Source: an uncultured Clostridia bacterium
Lineage (GTDB): Bacteria; Bacillota; Clostridia; TANB77; CAG-508
NCBI GenBank assembly: GCA_934167835.1
Contig: CAKPLZ010000001.1
Coordinates: forward strand, 1-64,000
DNA: 64,000 nt
Reading direction: 5' to 3'
Positions 55,384 to 64,000 of the stretch are shown piece by piece (position 1 is the first letter of the stretch; each line of letters begins with the position of its first letter). The notes below the pieces were generated by a model that was not told the origin of the DNA, searched no databases, and saw only the letters and a list, made by a program, of their open reading frames with translations. The translations under genes were made by a program, and so were the position numbers.

Positions 55384-56026
55384 ATGAAAATTTTAGCAAT
55401 TTCTACTTCAAGTATAAATGCATCTGTTTCCTTGCTTGAAGATAATGAATTAATTAAAGAATTAAATATTCAGGACCAAAAAACTCATTCTGAAAAATTA
55501 ATGCCTCTTATTCAGGCCCTTTTAGAAGAAACAAAAATTACACTATCTGAAATTGGTCTAATTGCATGTGATATAGGACCACGGTTCTTTTACAGGAATT
55601 AGAATCGGTGTTGCAACTGTTAAAGCTTTAGCTGAAGTTAACAATATTCCTGTTGTTGGAATATCATCACTAGAAGCTTTAGCGTATAATGTAACAGGAT
55701 TTGATTATGTTTGTTCTTTAATAGATGCACGTAACCAACAAGTATATATGGCAATTTTTGACAAAGAAAAAAATCTTATTTCAGATTATTATGCTGATGA
55801 TATTTTAAAATTATCTGAAATTTACAATTCATACAGCAATATTGCTTTTATTGGTGATGGTGCAAAACTATTAAATAATTTAGATAAATTTGACAATACT
55901 ATATATAGTAAAAATATTGGCCTAGCTGGATATAAAGAATATCTAAAAGGTCACACAACTAATGCTGATAACCTATCTGTAATGTATTTAAAGCCATCTC
56001 AAGCTGAAAGAATGAGGAATGTATAA
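55384..56026 (+). CDS. tsaB: TsaB, one CGG +1 site
   Basis: 213 residues when the C at 55582 is skipped. Partner of TsaD in t6A synthesis; ASKHA fold. LAISTSSINASVSLL at the start, and the join ACDIGP-G-SFTGIRIGVATVKAL restores the family signature GPGSFTGxRIG exactly. Its TAATG end overlaps rimI. Without the shift the protein stops at residue 72. Confidence 0.94.
55582..55584 (+). other. CGG +1 shift site (tsaB signature motif)
   Basis: In-frame CCA-CGG-TTC. Dropping C gives CCA-GGT-TCT-TTT-ACA-GGA (P-G-S-F-T-G), the family signature. Confidence 0.95.
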
Positions 56027-56457
56027 TGGAAATTACAGAAATGACATTAGAAGATTTTTACCAAATTGAGCCAATCTTCAATAAAGAATTTGATGATTTA
56101 TGGTCTACACAAAACCTAAAATCTGAGCTTAACAACTTAAGTTCTAAATATATTGTAGCTAAGGAACATAATACAATTGTTGGTTTTGCTGGAATATGGT
56201 ATTCTGTTGATGATGCACATATTACAAATATTGTAGTAAGAAAAAACTATAGACACCAAGGTGTTGGTAGTAAACTACTTGAATGCCTTATTAAAATGGC
56301 TAAAATAAAGGATTCTCTTACTCTTGAAGTAAATACCAACAACATAAATGCACAAAGTCTATATACAAAATATGGCTTTAAAAATTTAGGAATACGAAAA
56401 AAATATTATAACAACACAGATGATGCTTATATTATGACACTTTATTTTAATAAATAA
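56026..56457 (+). CDS. rimI: GNAT acetyltransferase RimI-like
   Basis: 143 residues. It acetylates the N-terminus of ribosomal protein S18 in E. coli; here the target is by family. VRKNYRHQGVGSKLLE is the acetyl-CoA loop; LEVNTNNINAQSLYTKYGFKNLG follows. Starts inside the tsaB stop (TAATG). Complete without any shift. Confidence 0.93.
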   Translation: MEITEMTLEDFYQIEPIFNKEFDDLWSTQNLKSELNNLSSKYIVAKEHNTIVGFAGIWYSVDDAHITNIVVRKNYRHQGVGSKLLECLIKMAKIKDSLTLEVNTNNINAQSLYTKYGFKNLGIRKKYYNNTDDAYIMTLYFNK

Positions 56458-56504
56458 ATGATATTTAAACAAAATGCACCGCATTTTGAGAAAGAAGGAT
56501 ACGA

Positions 56505-58889
56505 ATGAAAAAAAATGAATTAACTTACAAGGATTTAAAAAACTCATGTAATCCAAATATTTTCACATTTGAAACAACAGCAGAATTAGATAATGAAGGT
56601 TTAGTTTATGGTCAAGAACGTGGAATAAGTGCATTGCAATTTGGCATTAGCATGACCGCAAAAGGCTATAACCTTTATATAGAAGGTCCTTCTGGTGTTG
56701 GAAAAACAATGTACTCTAAACAATATGTTTCTGAAATTGCTTCAAAACAAAAAACACCTAATGACTGGTGCTATATCTATAATTTTAATAATCCAAATGA
56801 ACCAATAGCAGTATCTTTACCTGCAGGTGAAGGAAAAGTTTTTGCTCAAACAATGGAAGATTTTGTTGAAGATATAAAAAAATACTTAAAAAGAACCTTC
56901 AACAATGAGGACTTTGAAAAAGAAAAAAGTTTAATAAAACAAAAATATGAAGACTGTAGAGCAAAGCTACTGGACAACCTAAATAAAGAAACACTAAAAT
57001 ACAACTTTTCAGTAAAAGCAGCCCCAAACGGCATATATATGTTACCAGTTTATGAGGGCAAAACCCTTGATGAAGCTGAATTTGATAAATTAGATGAAGA
57101 AATAAAATCAACCTATGAAAAGAACTCTGATATTGTTCAAGAACAAATAATGCATGTAATTAGCCAAATAAAGGTTATTGAAAAAGAAGCTGACCAAAAG
57201 GTTGATGAATGGCAATCAAACATTGCACTTCTTACTATAAACTCATATATTAACCCAATACGTTCAAATTACAAAAAAAATGCAAAAATAGTTGCATTTT
57301 TAGATGATATTAAAAAAGATATTCTAAAAAATATATCACATTTTATTGCAGAAGAAGTTTCTGTTGCCAATAATCCACAGGCACCAAAGCCAGAACTTAA
57401 TAAACCATGGTTAAATTATAGAGTTAATCTTTTTGTTGATAATAGTAATACTCAAGGAAGCCCTGTAATTATGGATTCAAACTACTCTTATCAAAATCTA
57501 TTTGGTAAGCTAGAATATGAAAATCAATATGGAATGTTAAGGACAGATTTTACAATGTTAAAGTCTGGTATACTCCATAAAGCAAATGGTGGATATTTAA
57601 TATTACAAGCCCAAGATTTACTTTCTAACCAAATATGCTATGATACTTTAAAAAAGGCATTATTAATAAAAGAAGCCAACTTAGAAAATAATATGGAACA
57701 ACGCTCTGCTATGGTAATGATTTCATTAAAACCAGAGCCAATTCCACTAAATGTAAAAGTTTTATTACTTGGAGATTCAAACATCTACCACACTCTACTT
57801 GCACTTGACCCAGATTTTAAGAAACTCTTTAAAATTAAAGTTGAATTTGAAGAAGATGCACCTAGAAATTCTGATAATATTCTAAGACTTGCAAAATTTG
57901 TTCATAGCTATTGTGAAAAAGAAAATTGTTTACCTCTAGATAAAGGTGCTATGGCAAAAGTTGTGGAATATGCATCACGCTTATCAGATGATAAAGAAAA
58001 ATTATCAACACATTTTAATGAAATTGGTGAAATAGTTTCAGAAGCATCTACATGGGCAAAACTTTCTAGAAAAAAATTAGTAACTGCTGATTACATCGAT
58101 AAAGCTCTAGCGAAACGAATTGAAAGAGTAAAAAAATATGACCAAAAATATTCTGAATTAATTGAAGAAAACTCATTATTAATTGATACTGAAGGATTTA
58201 AAGTTGGTGAAATTAACGGTTTAACAGTCATGACAATTGGTGACTATACATTTGGAAAGCCAGCAAAAATTACAGCAAATACATTTATGGGAAAAACAGG
58301 TGTAATAAATGTAGAACGTGAATCAGATATGTCTGGACCAACACATTCAAAAGGAGTTCTAATCTTAAGAGGATATTTAGGTGAAAAATTTGCTCAAGAC
58401 TTTCCTCTATCTGTAACTGCAAGTTTATGTTTTGAACAATTGTATAATGGTGTTGATGGTGATAGCGCTTCAAGTACAGAATGCTATGCGATTCTTTCAA
58501 GCCTTTCAAATATACCAATTAACCAATCCATTGCTGTTACTGGTTCTGTTAACCAAAAAGGACACATTCAACCAATAGGTGGGGTAAATGAAAAAATTGA
58601 AGGATTTTACAATGTATGTAAAAAACGTGGTTTAACAGGTTCACAGGGTGTAATAATTCCTATTCAAAATGTTAGAAACTTACATTTATGTGATGAAATA
58701 ATTGAAAGTGTAAAAGATAAGAAATTCCATATTTATGCGGTTTCTTCAATAGATGAAGGAATAGAAATTTTAACAGGCGTACCTGCTGGTAAACAAAACG
58801 AAAATGGAAAATATCCAGCTGGAACAATAAATTATTTAGTTTATGAAAAGCTAAAAAAATATTATGAAAATAGTAAGGATTTAAAATAG
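56505..58889 (+). CDS. LonB-like ATP-dependent protease
   Basis: 794 residues. AAA+ with Walker A GPSGVGKTMYS (residues 61-71), then a long insertion with coiled coil, and a C-terminal Lon protease domain: DGDSASSTECYAILSSLSN supplies the catalytic Ser, and GGVNEKIEGFYNVCKKRG the Lys. It degrades misfolded or regulatory proteins. No in-frame CGG; three off-phase (AAC GGC, AAC GGT, GCG GTT). Confidence 0.94.
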   Translation: MKKNELTYKDLKNSCNPNIFTFETTAELDNEGLVYGQERGISALQFGISMTAKGYNLYIEGPSGVGKTMYSKQYVSEIASKQKTPNDWCYIYNFNNPNEPIAVSLPAGEGKVFAQTMEDFVEDIKKYLKRTFNNEDFEKEKSLIKQKYEDCRAKLLDNLNKETLKYNFSVKAAPNGIYMLPVYEGKTLDEAEFDKLDEEIKSTYEKNSDIVQEQIMHVISQIKVIEKEADQKVDEWQSNIALLTINSYINPIRSNYKKNAKIVAFLDDIKKDILKNISHFIAEEVSVANNPQAPKPELNKPWLNYRVNLFVDNSNTQGSPVIMDSNYSYQNLFGKLEYENQYGMLRTDFTMLKSGILHKANGGYLILQAQDLLSNQICYDTLKKALLIKEANLENNMEQRSAMVMISLKPEPIPLNVKVLLLGDSNIYHTLLALDPDFKKLFKIKVEFEEDAPRNSDNILRLAKFVHSYCEKENCLPLDKGAMAKVVEYASRLSDDKEKLSTHFNEIGEIVSEASTWAKLSRKKLVTADYIDKALAKRIERVKKYDQKYSELIEENSLLIDTEGFKVGEINGLTVMTIGDYTFGKPAKITANTFMGKTGVINVERESDMSGPTHSKGVLILRGYLGEKFAQDFPLSVTASLCFEQLYNGVDGDSASSTECYAILSSLSNIPINQSIAVTGSVNQKGHIQPIGGVNEKIEGFYNVCKKRGLTGSQGVIIPIQNVRNLHLCDEIIESVKDKKFHIYAVSSIDEGIEILTGVPAGKQNENGKYPAGTINYLVYEKLKKYYENSKDLK

Positions 58890-58918
58890 AAACAGGGGTT
58901 AATCCCCTGTTTTAGTTT
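58890..58918. terminator. Bidirectional terminator between lonB-like gene and mreB
   Basis: ACAGGGG / CCCCTGT hairpin with a five-base loop between convergent genes. Confidence 0.85.
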
Positions 58919-58919
58919 A

Positions 58920-59927
58920 TTATCTTCTTGCTTTTCCATCTAAGACATCTAAATTATCTAAAGCCTTACCAGTTCCGCAATGCAACACATGATACTGCAT
59001 CTTCTGCTACATTTACTGTTATTCCTGTTTCTTCTTGAATAAGCCTTGCAAGTCCATCTACTAAAGAACCTCCACCTGTCATATATATTCCTCTATCGCT
59101 AATATCTGCTGCAAGTTCTGGTGGCGTTTTTTCTAAAACAGAATGTACTGCTTCAAGTATTGCTGTTGCCGGTTCTGCAAGTGCTTCTAGCATTTCACTT
59201 GAATAAATTGTAGCAACCTTTGGAAGTCCTGTCATTAAATCTCTTCCCTTTACTTCCATTTGAACTTCTTGAACTTTTGGATAAACGCATCCAATATTTA
59301 CTTTAAGGTCTTCTGCTGTTCTTTCACCTATCATCATGTTATGTTTTCTTTTTATATATTTTACAATTGCCTCATCAAACTTGTCCCCTGCAACCTTTAT
59401 TGATGTGCTTACAACTGAGCCTCCGAAGTGAGATAACAGCTATATCTGCTGTTCCTCCTCCTATATCTACAACCATATTTCCACATGCTTTAGATATATC
59501 TATTCCTGCTCCAATTGCAGCTGCAATTGGTTCTTCTATTAAGTACACTCTTCTAGCCCCTGCTGAAGTTGCTGCATCTATTACAGCTTTTTTCTCAACC
59601 TCAGTTACTTGTGAAGGAATGCAAATCATAATTCTTGGGGAGAAAACTTTTTTGCCTGCTGCTCTTGTTATAAAATGTTTAAGCATTTTTTCTGTAACTG
59701 TGTAATTAGAAATTACCCCATCTTTTAATGGTCTTGTTGCAACAATGTTTCCTGGTGTTCTTCCGAAGCATTTTTCTTGCTTCTTCACCAACAGCTAAAA
59801 CATCTCCTGTTTGATTATTAACTGCTACAACTGATGGTTCTCTTAGAACTATTCCTTTTCCCTTTACATAAGCAATTACTGTTGCTGTTCCTAAATCAAT
59901 TCCTATATCTTGTCCAAATCCAAACAT
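58920..59927 (-). CDS. mreB: Rod-shape actin homologue MreB/Mbl, read through three CGG +1 sites
   Basis: 334 residues when C is skipped at 59763-59765, 59423-59425 and 58975-58977: typical MreB length. Bacterial actin that directs wall synthesis at the membrane. The N-terminus IGIDLGTATVIAYVKGKG and the three joins RKML-G-RTPGNIVATRPL, AVISL-G-GSVVSTSI and CVAL-G-TGKALDNLDVL all give the conserved MreB text at glycine positions. Between them are IEEPIAAAIGAG, MVVDIGGGTADIAV and GIYMTGGGSLVDGL. Read in ordinary frame the gene is four pieces. Confidence 0.96.
58975..58977 (-). other. CGG +1 shift site (mreB, site 3)
   Basis: In-frame TTG-CGG-AAC-TGG-TAA. Dropping C gives TTG-GGA-ACT-GGT (L-G-T-G), the C-terminal MreB motif ALGTGKAL. 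Confidence 0.95.
59423..59425 (-). other. CGG +1 shift site (mreB, site 2)
   Basis: In-frame CTT-CGG-AGG. Dropping C gives CTT-GGA-GGC (L-G-G), conserved in actin-fold domain. Confidence 0.95.
59763..59765 (-). other. CGG +1 shift site (mreB, site 1)
   Basis: In-frame CTT-CGG-AAG. Dropping C gives CTT-GGA-AGA-ACA (L-G-R-T), the conserved MxGRTPG motif. Confidence 0.95.
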
Positions 59928-60000
59928 TATAATCTCCCTTTCGCAATCTCTGTTACAAATTTGTTACAATTATATTACAAATTCGTAAAAATTTCAATAA

Positions 60001-60687
60001 TTATTTACAAAATCTATGATTTCCTATTACAACTGTTACAGGTCTTGACCAAATCCAACCATTTGTTGCTGTATTGGGATTAAAATAATATATTGCGCCA
60101 TAAGTTGGATCCCAACCATTCATTGCATCTCTTGCTGCTGATATTGCTGTTTGATTTGGTTCTAAGTTAATTTGACCATCTGCTACAACTGAGAATGCTC
60201 CTCTTTCATAAATTACCCCTGCTACGGTATTTGGAAAAGAGCTACTTTTTACTCTATTTAACACAACAGCCGCGACTGCAACTTGCCCTGAATATGGTTC
60301 TCCTCTAGCTTCTGCATATATTAAGTGTGCAAGCAAGTTTAAATCATTATTAGATGAATTACTGCCTGTTTGATTTGATGTTGATGTAATCCCCATTGCT
60401 GAAAGTGTTTTGGGTCCTGCTATTCCGTCAACCTGCAAACCATTTTTTGATTGAAACCATTTAACTGCTGACAATGTTTGAGTGCCATATATTCCATCTA
60501 TATTTCCATAATAATAGCCCCATCTTTTAAGTTTTGTTTGTATTTGTTTAACTTCGTCTCCTCTAGAGCCGTACTTAGATAAGCTTAAACTTGAGTTTGC
60601 ATCTTCTCTAAAATATACATTATATATAACAAATGTAATAATTGAAACAATTAATAAAATCGCCGGAATTATTTTTCTCTTTTTCAT
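60001..60687 (-). CDS. sleB: Spore cortex-lytic enzyme SleB-like hydrolase
   Basis: 228 residues from the ATG at 60687. Signal-anchor helix, a peptidoglycan-binding domain (EVKQIQTKLKRWGYYYG...GIYGTQTLSAVKWFQ) and the hydrolase_2 domain LLAHLIYAEARGEPYSG with catalytic Glu in AEARGE. It degrades spore cortex during germination, showing that the organism is a spore former or close to one. Its ribosome site AAGGTGG is inside a hairpin (60693-60730). Confidence 0.93.
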   Translation of the reverse strand: MKKRKIIPAILLIVSIITFVIYNVYFREDANSSLSLSKYGSRGDEVKQIQTKLKRWGYYYGNIDGIYGTQTLSAVKWFQSKNGLQVDGIAGPKTLSAMGITSTSNQTGSNSSNNDLNLLAHLIYAEARGEPYSGQVAVAAVVLNRVKSSSFPNTVAGVIYERGAFSVVADGQINLEPNQTAISAARDAMNGWDPTYGAIYYFNPNTATNGWIWSRPVTVVIGNHRFCK

Positions 60688-60692
60688 AAAAA

Positions 60693-60730
60693 TTACCACC
60701 TTTTGCTATTATTTACAAAAAGGTGGTAAA
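60693..60730 (-). terminator. Hairpin after xseB that also encloses the sleB ribosome site
   Basis: TTACCACCTTTTT / CAAAAGGTGGTAA, followed in the minus direction by TTTTTATG. It can end the xseB transcript, but any read-through would leave the sleB AAGGTGG site paired. Confidence 0.7.
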
Positions 60731-60737
60731 TATACAT

Positions 60738-60944
60738 TTATTCAAAATCTTTTTCTTCAACTTTTCCATTGTCATTTATAAGTACTGTAATTTTCTTTTC
60801 TGCTTCTTCAAGCATTTCATTGCATTTTTTTGCTAAGTTCATTCCCGTTTCAAATTTTTTTATAGATTCATCTAAATTCAAATTATCATTTTCTAATTCT
60901 TTTACAGTTTTTTCAAGAGCTTCGATATTTTCTTCAAAATTCAT
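60738..60944 (-). CDS. xseB: Exodeoxyribonuclease VII small subunit
   Basis: 68 residues from the ATG at 60944 (AGGTG site). FEENIEALEKTVKELENDNLNLDESIKKFETGMNLAKKC is the typical helix. It binds XseA in the exonuclease VII complex. Part of the nusB-xseA-xseB run. Confidence 0.95.
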   Translation of the reverse strand: MNFEENIEALEKTVKELENDNLNLDESIKKFETGMNLAKKCNEMLEEAEKKITVLINDNGKVEEKDFE

Positions 60945-60955
60945 ATATATCACCT

Positions 60956-61408
60956 TTATTCCTTTTCAAATGTTCCTGTTTCAACGTTTACTGTATACCA
61001 AGCAAGTGCGTTTGTTGTTTCTTTTTCACGCACACAAACTATGTACTCTCCTGTTCCAGTTCTTCCATCTTCTGCAAAATATACAGAATTATCATCTCCC
61101 CAATCTTTTTTTACTATTGAAATGGCTTTTTCTGTATCTGTTTTTTCATCTACAACTGGTCCATCTTTTGTTTCCTCTTGGTTGTTTTGATTTTCTTGAG
61201 TTTCATCATCAATTTTATTTTCTATGTTGTTGGTTTTGTTTTCTGTTTTATTTTGATTAGTATTATTTGCAATATTATTTGTCATATTCACAATATTATT
61301 TGAGCTTGTTGGGTTAGCCTCTGTGTTCTTTTTTATTGATTTACCAAGTACAACTCCTAATATTACTACAAGTATTATTGCTACAATATATATAATTACT
61401 TTTTTCAT
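60956..61408 (-). CDS. Membrane-anchored protein with disordered linker
   Basis: 150 residues. One N-terminal helix (residues 4-24), a long Asn/Thr/Glu-rich linker, then a small C-terminal domain (KAISIVKKDWGDDNSVYF...YIVCVREKETTNALAWYTVN) resembling PepSY/YpeB-type. It lies between xseA and xseB, overlapping xseA by 4 bases. Function unknown. Confidence 0.7.
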   Translation of the reverse strand: MKKVIIYIVAIILVVILGVVLGKSIKKNTEANPTSSNNIVNMTNNIANNTNQNKTENKTNNIENKIDDETQENQNNQEETKDGPVVDEKTDTEKAISIVKKDWGDDNSVYFAEDGRTGTGEYIVCVREKETTNALAWYTVNVETGTFEKE

Positions 61409-62606
61409 AAATTTACCTCCTTTACAATTGCCTTTACGTTTCCATCTTGTATTTTTATTTTGATTTCATCTTCAATTTTAATATCTTTTACACTTTTTAC
61501 TATTTTTCCATTATATTCTACAACGCTATAACCTCTAAGCAAAGTTTTTAAAGGACTTAAGGTCTCTAATTTTGCTATTGAATTAACTGCTCTGTTTTGT
61601 TTTTCTTTAAATTGTTTTTGAATTGTATTTTCTAATCTTTTTATATTATTATCAACTTTCAAATATTTTTCATTTACTATTCTCATTGGGTCTGTAAATA
61701 CTCTAGATGCTTTAACTTTTTCGAAGCGTAATCTTAATATTTCAAGTTTTTTCCTTAATGCCTGTTTTAACCTTTCTTCTTCTGTTTTAATTTTCCTTAA
61801 TACTTCAGCAACATCTACTTGAGCAAGTTCTGCTGCGGCTGAAGGTGTTGGAGCTCTTAGGTCTGCTACAAAATCTGCTATTGTAAAATCTGTTTCATGC
61901 CCTACTGCTGAGATAATTGGAATAGAAGATTCATATATTGCCCTTGCAACTATTTCTTCGTTAAAAGGCCATAAATCCTCAATTGAACCTCCACCCCTTG
62001 CTATAATTAAAACATCTGCTAATTTGTTTTCATTCATAAACTTAATTGCTTCTACAATTTTGTTTTCTGCTCCTTTACCTTGAACTGGTATTGGATATAG
62101 CTTTATACACACATTTGGATTTCTTCTAGTTGAAACATTTATTATATCTCTTATTACTGCCCCTGTACCGAGATGAAAGAACACCAATTGTTTTTGGCAT
62201 TACGGGAATTTTCTTTTTATGCCCACTTGAAAATAATCCTTCTTTTTCAAGTTTCGCCTTTAATTCTTCATATTTTTGATATAAATCACCGGATTCCATC
62301 TTCTTGCATTGCTTTGCAATATATTTGATATGTTCCTCCTGCTTCATAAATTGCAACTGTTCCAAAAACTAATACTTTTGTTCCATCTTTTGGTACAAAA
62401 TTTAAGGTAGATGTTGCGGATTTAAACATAACACACTTAATTACAGAATTTTCATCCTTTAAAGTAAAATACATGTGACCTGTATAGTGATGTTTGAAAT
62501 TTGATATTTCTCCCTTAACATATACATAATTTAAATATTCATCTTCATCTACCTTATTTTTGATATATTTATTCAATTCACTTACAGTTATTGCTACTGG
62601 TTTCAT
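61405..62606 (-). CDS. xseA: Exodeoxyribonuclease VII large subunit, read through two CGG +1 sites
   Basis: 399 residues when C is skipped at 62289-62291 and 62168-62170. Cuts ssDNA from both ends with XseB. The joins read QEDGI-G-DLYQKYEELK and GVLSS-G-TGAVIRDIINV, where the second glycine is part of the conserved SxTGA loop. Then VQGKGAENKIVEAI, GGGSIEDLWPFN and SAVGHETDFTIADFVADLRAPTPSAAAE are family hallmarks. The first site is followed directly by TGA, so no full protein is possible without the shift. Confidence 0.95.
62168..62170 (-). other. CGG +1 shift site (xseA, site 2)
   Basis: TCT-CGG-TAC in the frame set by site 1. Dropping C gives TCT-GGT-ACA-GGG-GCA (S-G-T-G-A), the conserved loop. 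Confidence 0.94.
62289..62291 (-). other. CGG +1 shift site directly before a stop (xseA, site 1)
   Basis: ATC-CGG-TGA. Dropping C gives ATC-GGT-GAT (I-G-D) and the rest of XseA. Confidence 0.94.
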
Positions 62607-63007
62607 AAGTTCTCCTTAACAACATTTGCTAAAACGCCATTTATAAATGGTGCTGAATTATCATCTCCATATACTTTTGCAAGTTCTATAACTTCATTTA
62701 TTTCAACTTTATATGGCACATCTAGATATTTCATTTCATAAATTGCAATTTTTAAAAGTGCAATATTTATCTTTGATATTCTCTCAATTTGCCATTGTGG
62801 TTTTAATTTTTTAGATATAATATCAATAATTTCTGTTTCATTTTCCTTTACACCATTGGCTATTTTTCTTATATATTTTCTTGCATCTTTGTCTTCTATT
62901 TCTTCATTTTCTAAATATAACTCTATTGCCTCACTGCTAAAATCTTTTTGAATTTCAAACTCATATATTAGCTTAAAAGCATATTCTCTCATTTTTGATA
63001 TGTTCAT
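62603..63007 (-). CDS. nusB: Transcription antitermination factor NusB
   Basis: 134 residues from the ATG at 63007 (63019 is also possible, overlapping the upstream stop). NISKMREYAFKLIYEFE starts the all-helical fold, and VPYKVEINEVIELAKVYGDDNSAPFINGVL ends it. Binds boxA in rRNA leaders with NusE. Start of the xseA run. Confidence 0.93.
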   Translation of the reverse strand: MNISKMREYAFKLIYEFEIQKDFSSEAIELYLENEEIEDKDARKYIRKIANGVKENETEIIDIISKKLKPQWQIERISKINIALLKIAIYEMKYLDVPYKVEINEVIELAKVYGDDNSAPFINGVLANVVKENL

Positions 63008-63012
63008 TTTTT

Positions 63013-63216
63013 CTACCATCTTTCTATTATGTTTTTAATTTTTTCTTTTACACTTTGCTTATTTTGCTGTATATAATTTCCTATAAAAACTCCTGCAACT
63101 ATTACAAGGCATCCTATAAGGAATTTATAAACTTGAAGTATTAAAGCTAATATTGCTATAACACCACCAATTATTGCACCTCTATATTTTATAATAAAAT
63201 TTTTAACTTGTTCCAT
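63013..63216 (-). CDS. DUF2273 small membrane protein
   Basis: 67 residues, two membrane helices (residues about 12-30 and 33-48). Found beside Asp23 and AmaP in Firmicutes. Unknown function; probably part of the envelope-stress module. Confidence 0.87.
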   Translation of the reverse strand: MEQVKNFIIKYRGAIIGGVIAILALILQVYKFLIGCLVIVAGVFIGNYIQQNKQSVKEKIKNIIERW

Positions 63217-63265
63217 CTGTACTTCCCTTCCTCGCCTAAAAACTTTTTAACCCTATATTAATATT

Positions 63266-63820
63266 TTATTCTTTTACTTCCTTTTTTGCTGCAATATTTT
63301 TAATTTTAACATTTACCTCTTTAACATCTAAATCAAGAGATTTTTTTATTGTTGCTTTTATATCTTTTTGTAATGATACTGTTAAATCCTTAATTACTGC
63401 ATCTGAATGTACAAACAATGTTACAAATATACTAACGTTATTTTCATCATCTAGTTTTACATTCGTTGCAACATTTTGAGCCATTTCATAATTTCTTACA
63501 ACTGAATTTGCTAAGCTTTCTATTGTATCTTTTGAAACTAATAATTTTCCATTATCATTTTCAAGTAAAATTCCATCTTTTCCACTGCTTGTACTTTTTG
63601 CATCAGAATTTAAGAATATACATTTTACTGCTAATAAAATTAAAACTATTGATACTCCAAATGTTATTTTTGATGCTACTTCACCTGTTATAATTAATTC
63701 AACTGCATCAATAATTAAGTCTAAATCAAGCCATCCTGCTATTCCTAAAATTATAGCTAATCCACTTAGTAAAACTATACTTGAAAAAACAATTAATCCT
63801 ATCTTATCTAAAATTTTCAT
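63266..63820 (-). CDS. amaP: Alkaline-shock membrane anchor AmaP
   Basis: 184 residues from the ATG at 63820. Two N-terminal membrane helices (residues about 5-25 and 47-65), then a soluble Asp23-like domain (DDENNVSIFVTLFVHSDAVIKDLTVSLQKDIKATIKKS). AmaP tethers Asp23 to the membrane in Staphylococcus. The Asp23 gene is directly upstream. Confidence 0.88.
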   Translation of the reverse strand: MKILDKIGLIVFSSIVLLSGLAIILGIAGWLDLDLIIDAVELIITGEVASKITFGVSIVLILLAVKCIFLNSDAKSTSSGKDGILLENDNGKLLVSKDTIESLANSVVRNYEMAQNVATNVKLDDENNVSIFVTLFVHSDAVIKDLTVSLQKDIKATIKKSLDLDVKEVNVKIKNIAAKKEVKE

Positions 63821-63874
63821 TTTTATCACATTTCCTTTCATTTTCTTAAATGGCCTTTTAGTTGGCCATTTAAA

Positions 63875-64000
63875 TTATTCATTTGTATTATTTGTGTCTT
63901 CTGGTTTTTCTTCTTCTTCCTGTCTCTTTTCAGGAATATTTATTCCCTGAATATGAATATTAACACTTGCAACATTTAATCCTGCCATACTTTCAACTGC
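63875..64000 (-). CDS. Asp23/Gls24 family envelope stress protein (3' end; partial)
   Basis: Only the last 41 codons are in the window: AVESMAGLNVASVNIHIQGI is the end of the Asp23 fold, then an acidic tail. The start lies beyond base 64000. Its partner AmaP follows; the TGGCCTTTTAGTTGGCCA hairpin between them (63851-63869) may lower downstream expression. Confidence 0.8.
   Translation of the reverse strand, partial: AVESMAGLNVASVNIHIQGINIPEKRQEEEEKPEDTNNTNE

Overview
The window is very AT-rich DNA in which most genes lie on the minus strand. Gene content points to a spore-forming, Gram-positive Clostridia-type bacterium, probably an uncultured gut lineage: a SleB-type cortex hydrolase, the ireB-yqgF pair, the Asp23-amaP-DUF2273-nusB-xseA-xseB block, ThyX, sortases with a Cna-B surface protein, tsaE-tsaB-rimI, and strong AGGAGG ribosome sites. 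Naming the lineage is inference from style, not from a marker gene.

Layout. 1-4002: surface-protein locus (Cna-B adhesin, two sortases, a membrane protein with an LPxT-like sorting signal). 4056-29202: housekeeping genes (thyX, uppP, a TPR protein, ppa, yqeG, yqgF, ireB, a GAF/GGDEF-like protein, a large MinD-like ATPase, GT2, a tandem-OB SSB, greA, mnmA, galE, polA, a lipid-linked-sugar-type glycosyltransferase, an FAD oxidoreductase, a YhcG nuclease, a QueH-GNAT fusion, ruvB). 29372-36605: a 7.2 kb integrated element in the 3' end of tRNA-Leu(UAA), bounded by a 14-bp direct repeat and carrying an integrase, two XRE regulators, a PrimPol/helicase replication protein and iteron-like repeats. 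36942-51451: rplM-rpsI, an HExxH protein, a pilin-like protein with a C-terminal FGE-type domain that looks like a diversity-generating-retroelement target, 6S RNA, pncB, prs, GH15, a beta-CASP RNase and an M50 protease. 51525-64000: lysS, tdk, a pilin-Hint protein, tsaE-tsaB-rimI-lonB, mreB, sleB, xseB-xseA-nusB and the Asp23 block.

The main discovery is a translation rule. Twelve genes look frameshifted, and in every case the break is an in-frame CGG codon. Skipping its C (+1) and reading the next three bases (GGN) as glycine restores the full protein. I find 19 such sites, including three in mreB, two each in xseA, tdk, the TPR gene, the glycosyltransferase and the element's replication gene (where one rebuilds the Walker A glycine). 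About 75-80 other CGG trinucleotides on coding strands, counted by eye, are all out of phase. Only one possible in-frame CGG is not explained (codon 3 of a TTG-started gene at 44383). CGG therefore does not appear to be an arginine codon here; it behaves as a shift signal or as a four-base CGGN glycine codon, in both chromosomal and mobile genes.

Readers should treat the twelve 'broken' genes as intact genes. Their lengths all become multiples of three and typical of their families once the C is skipped.
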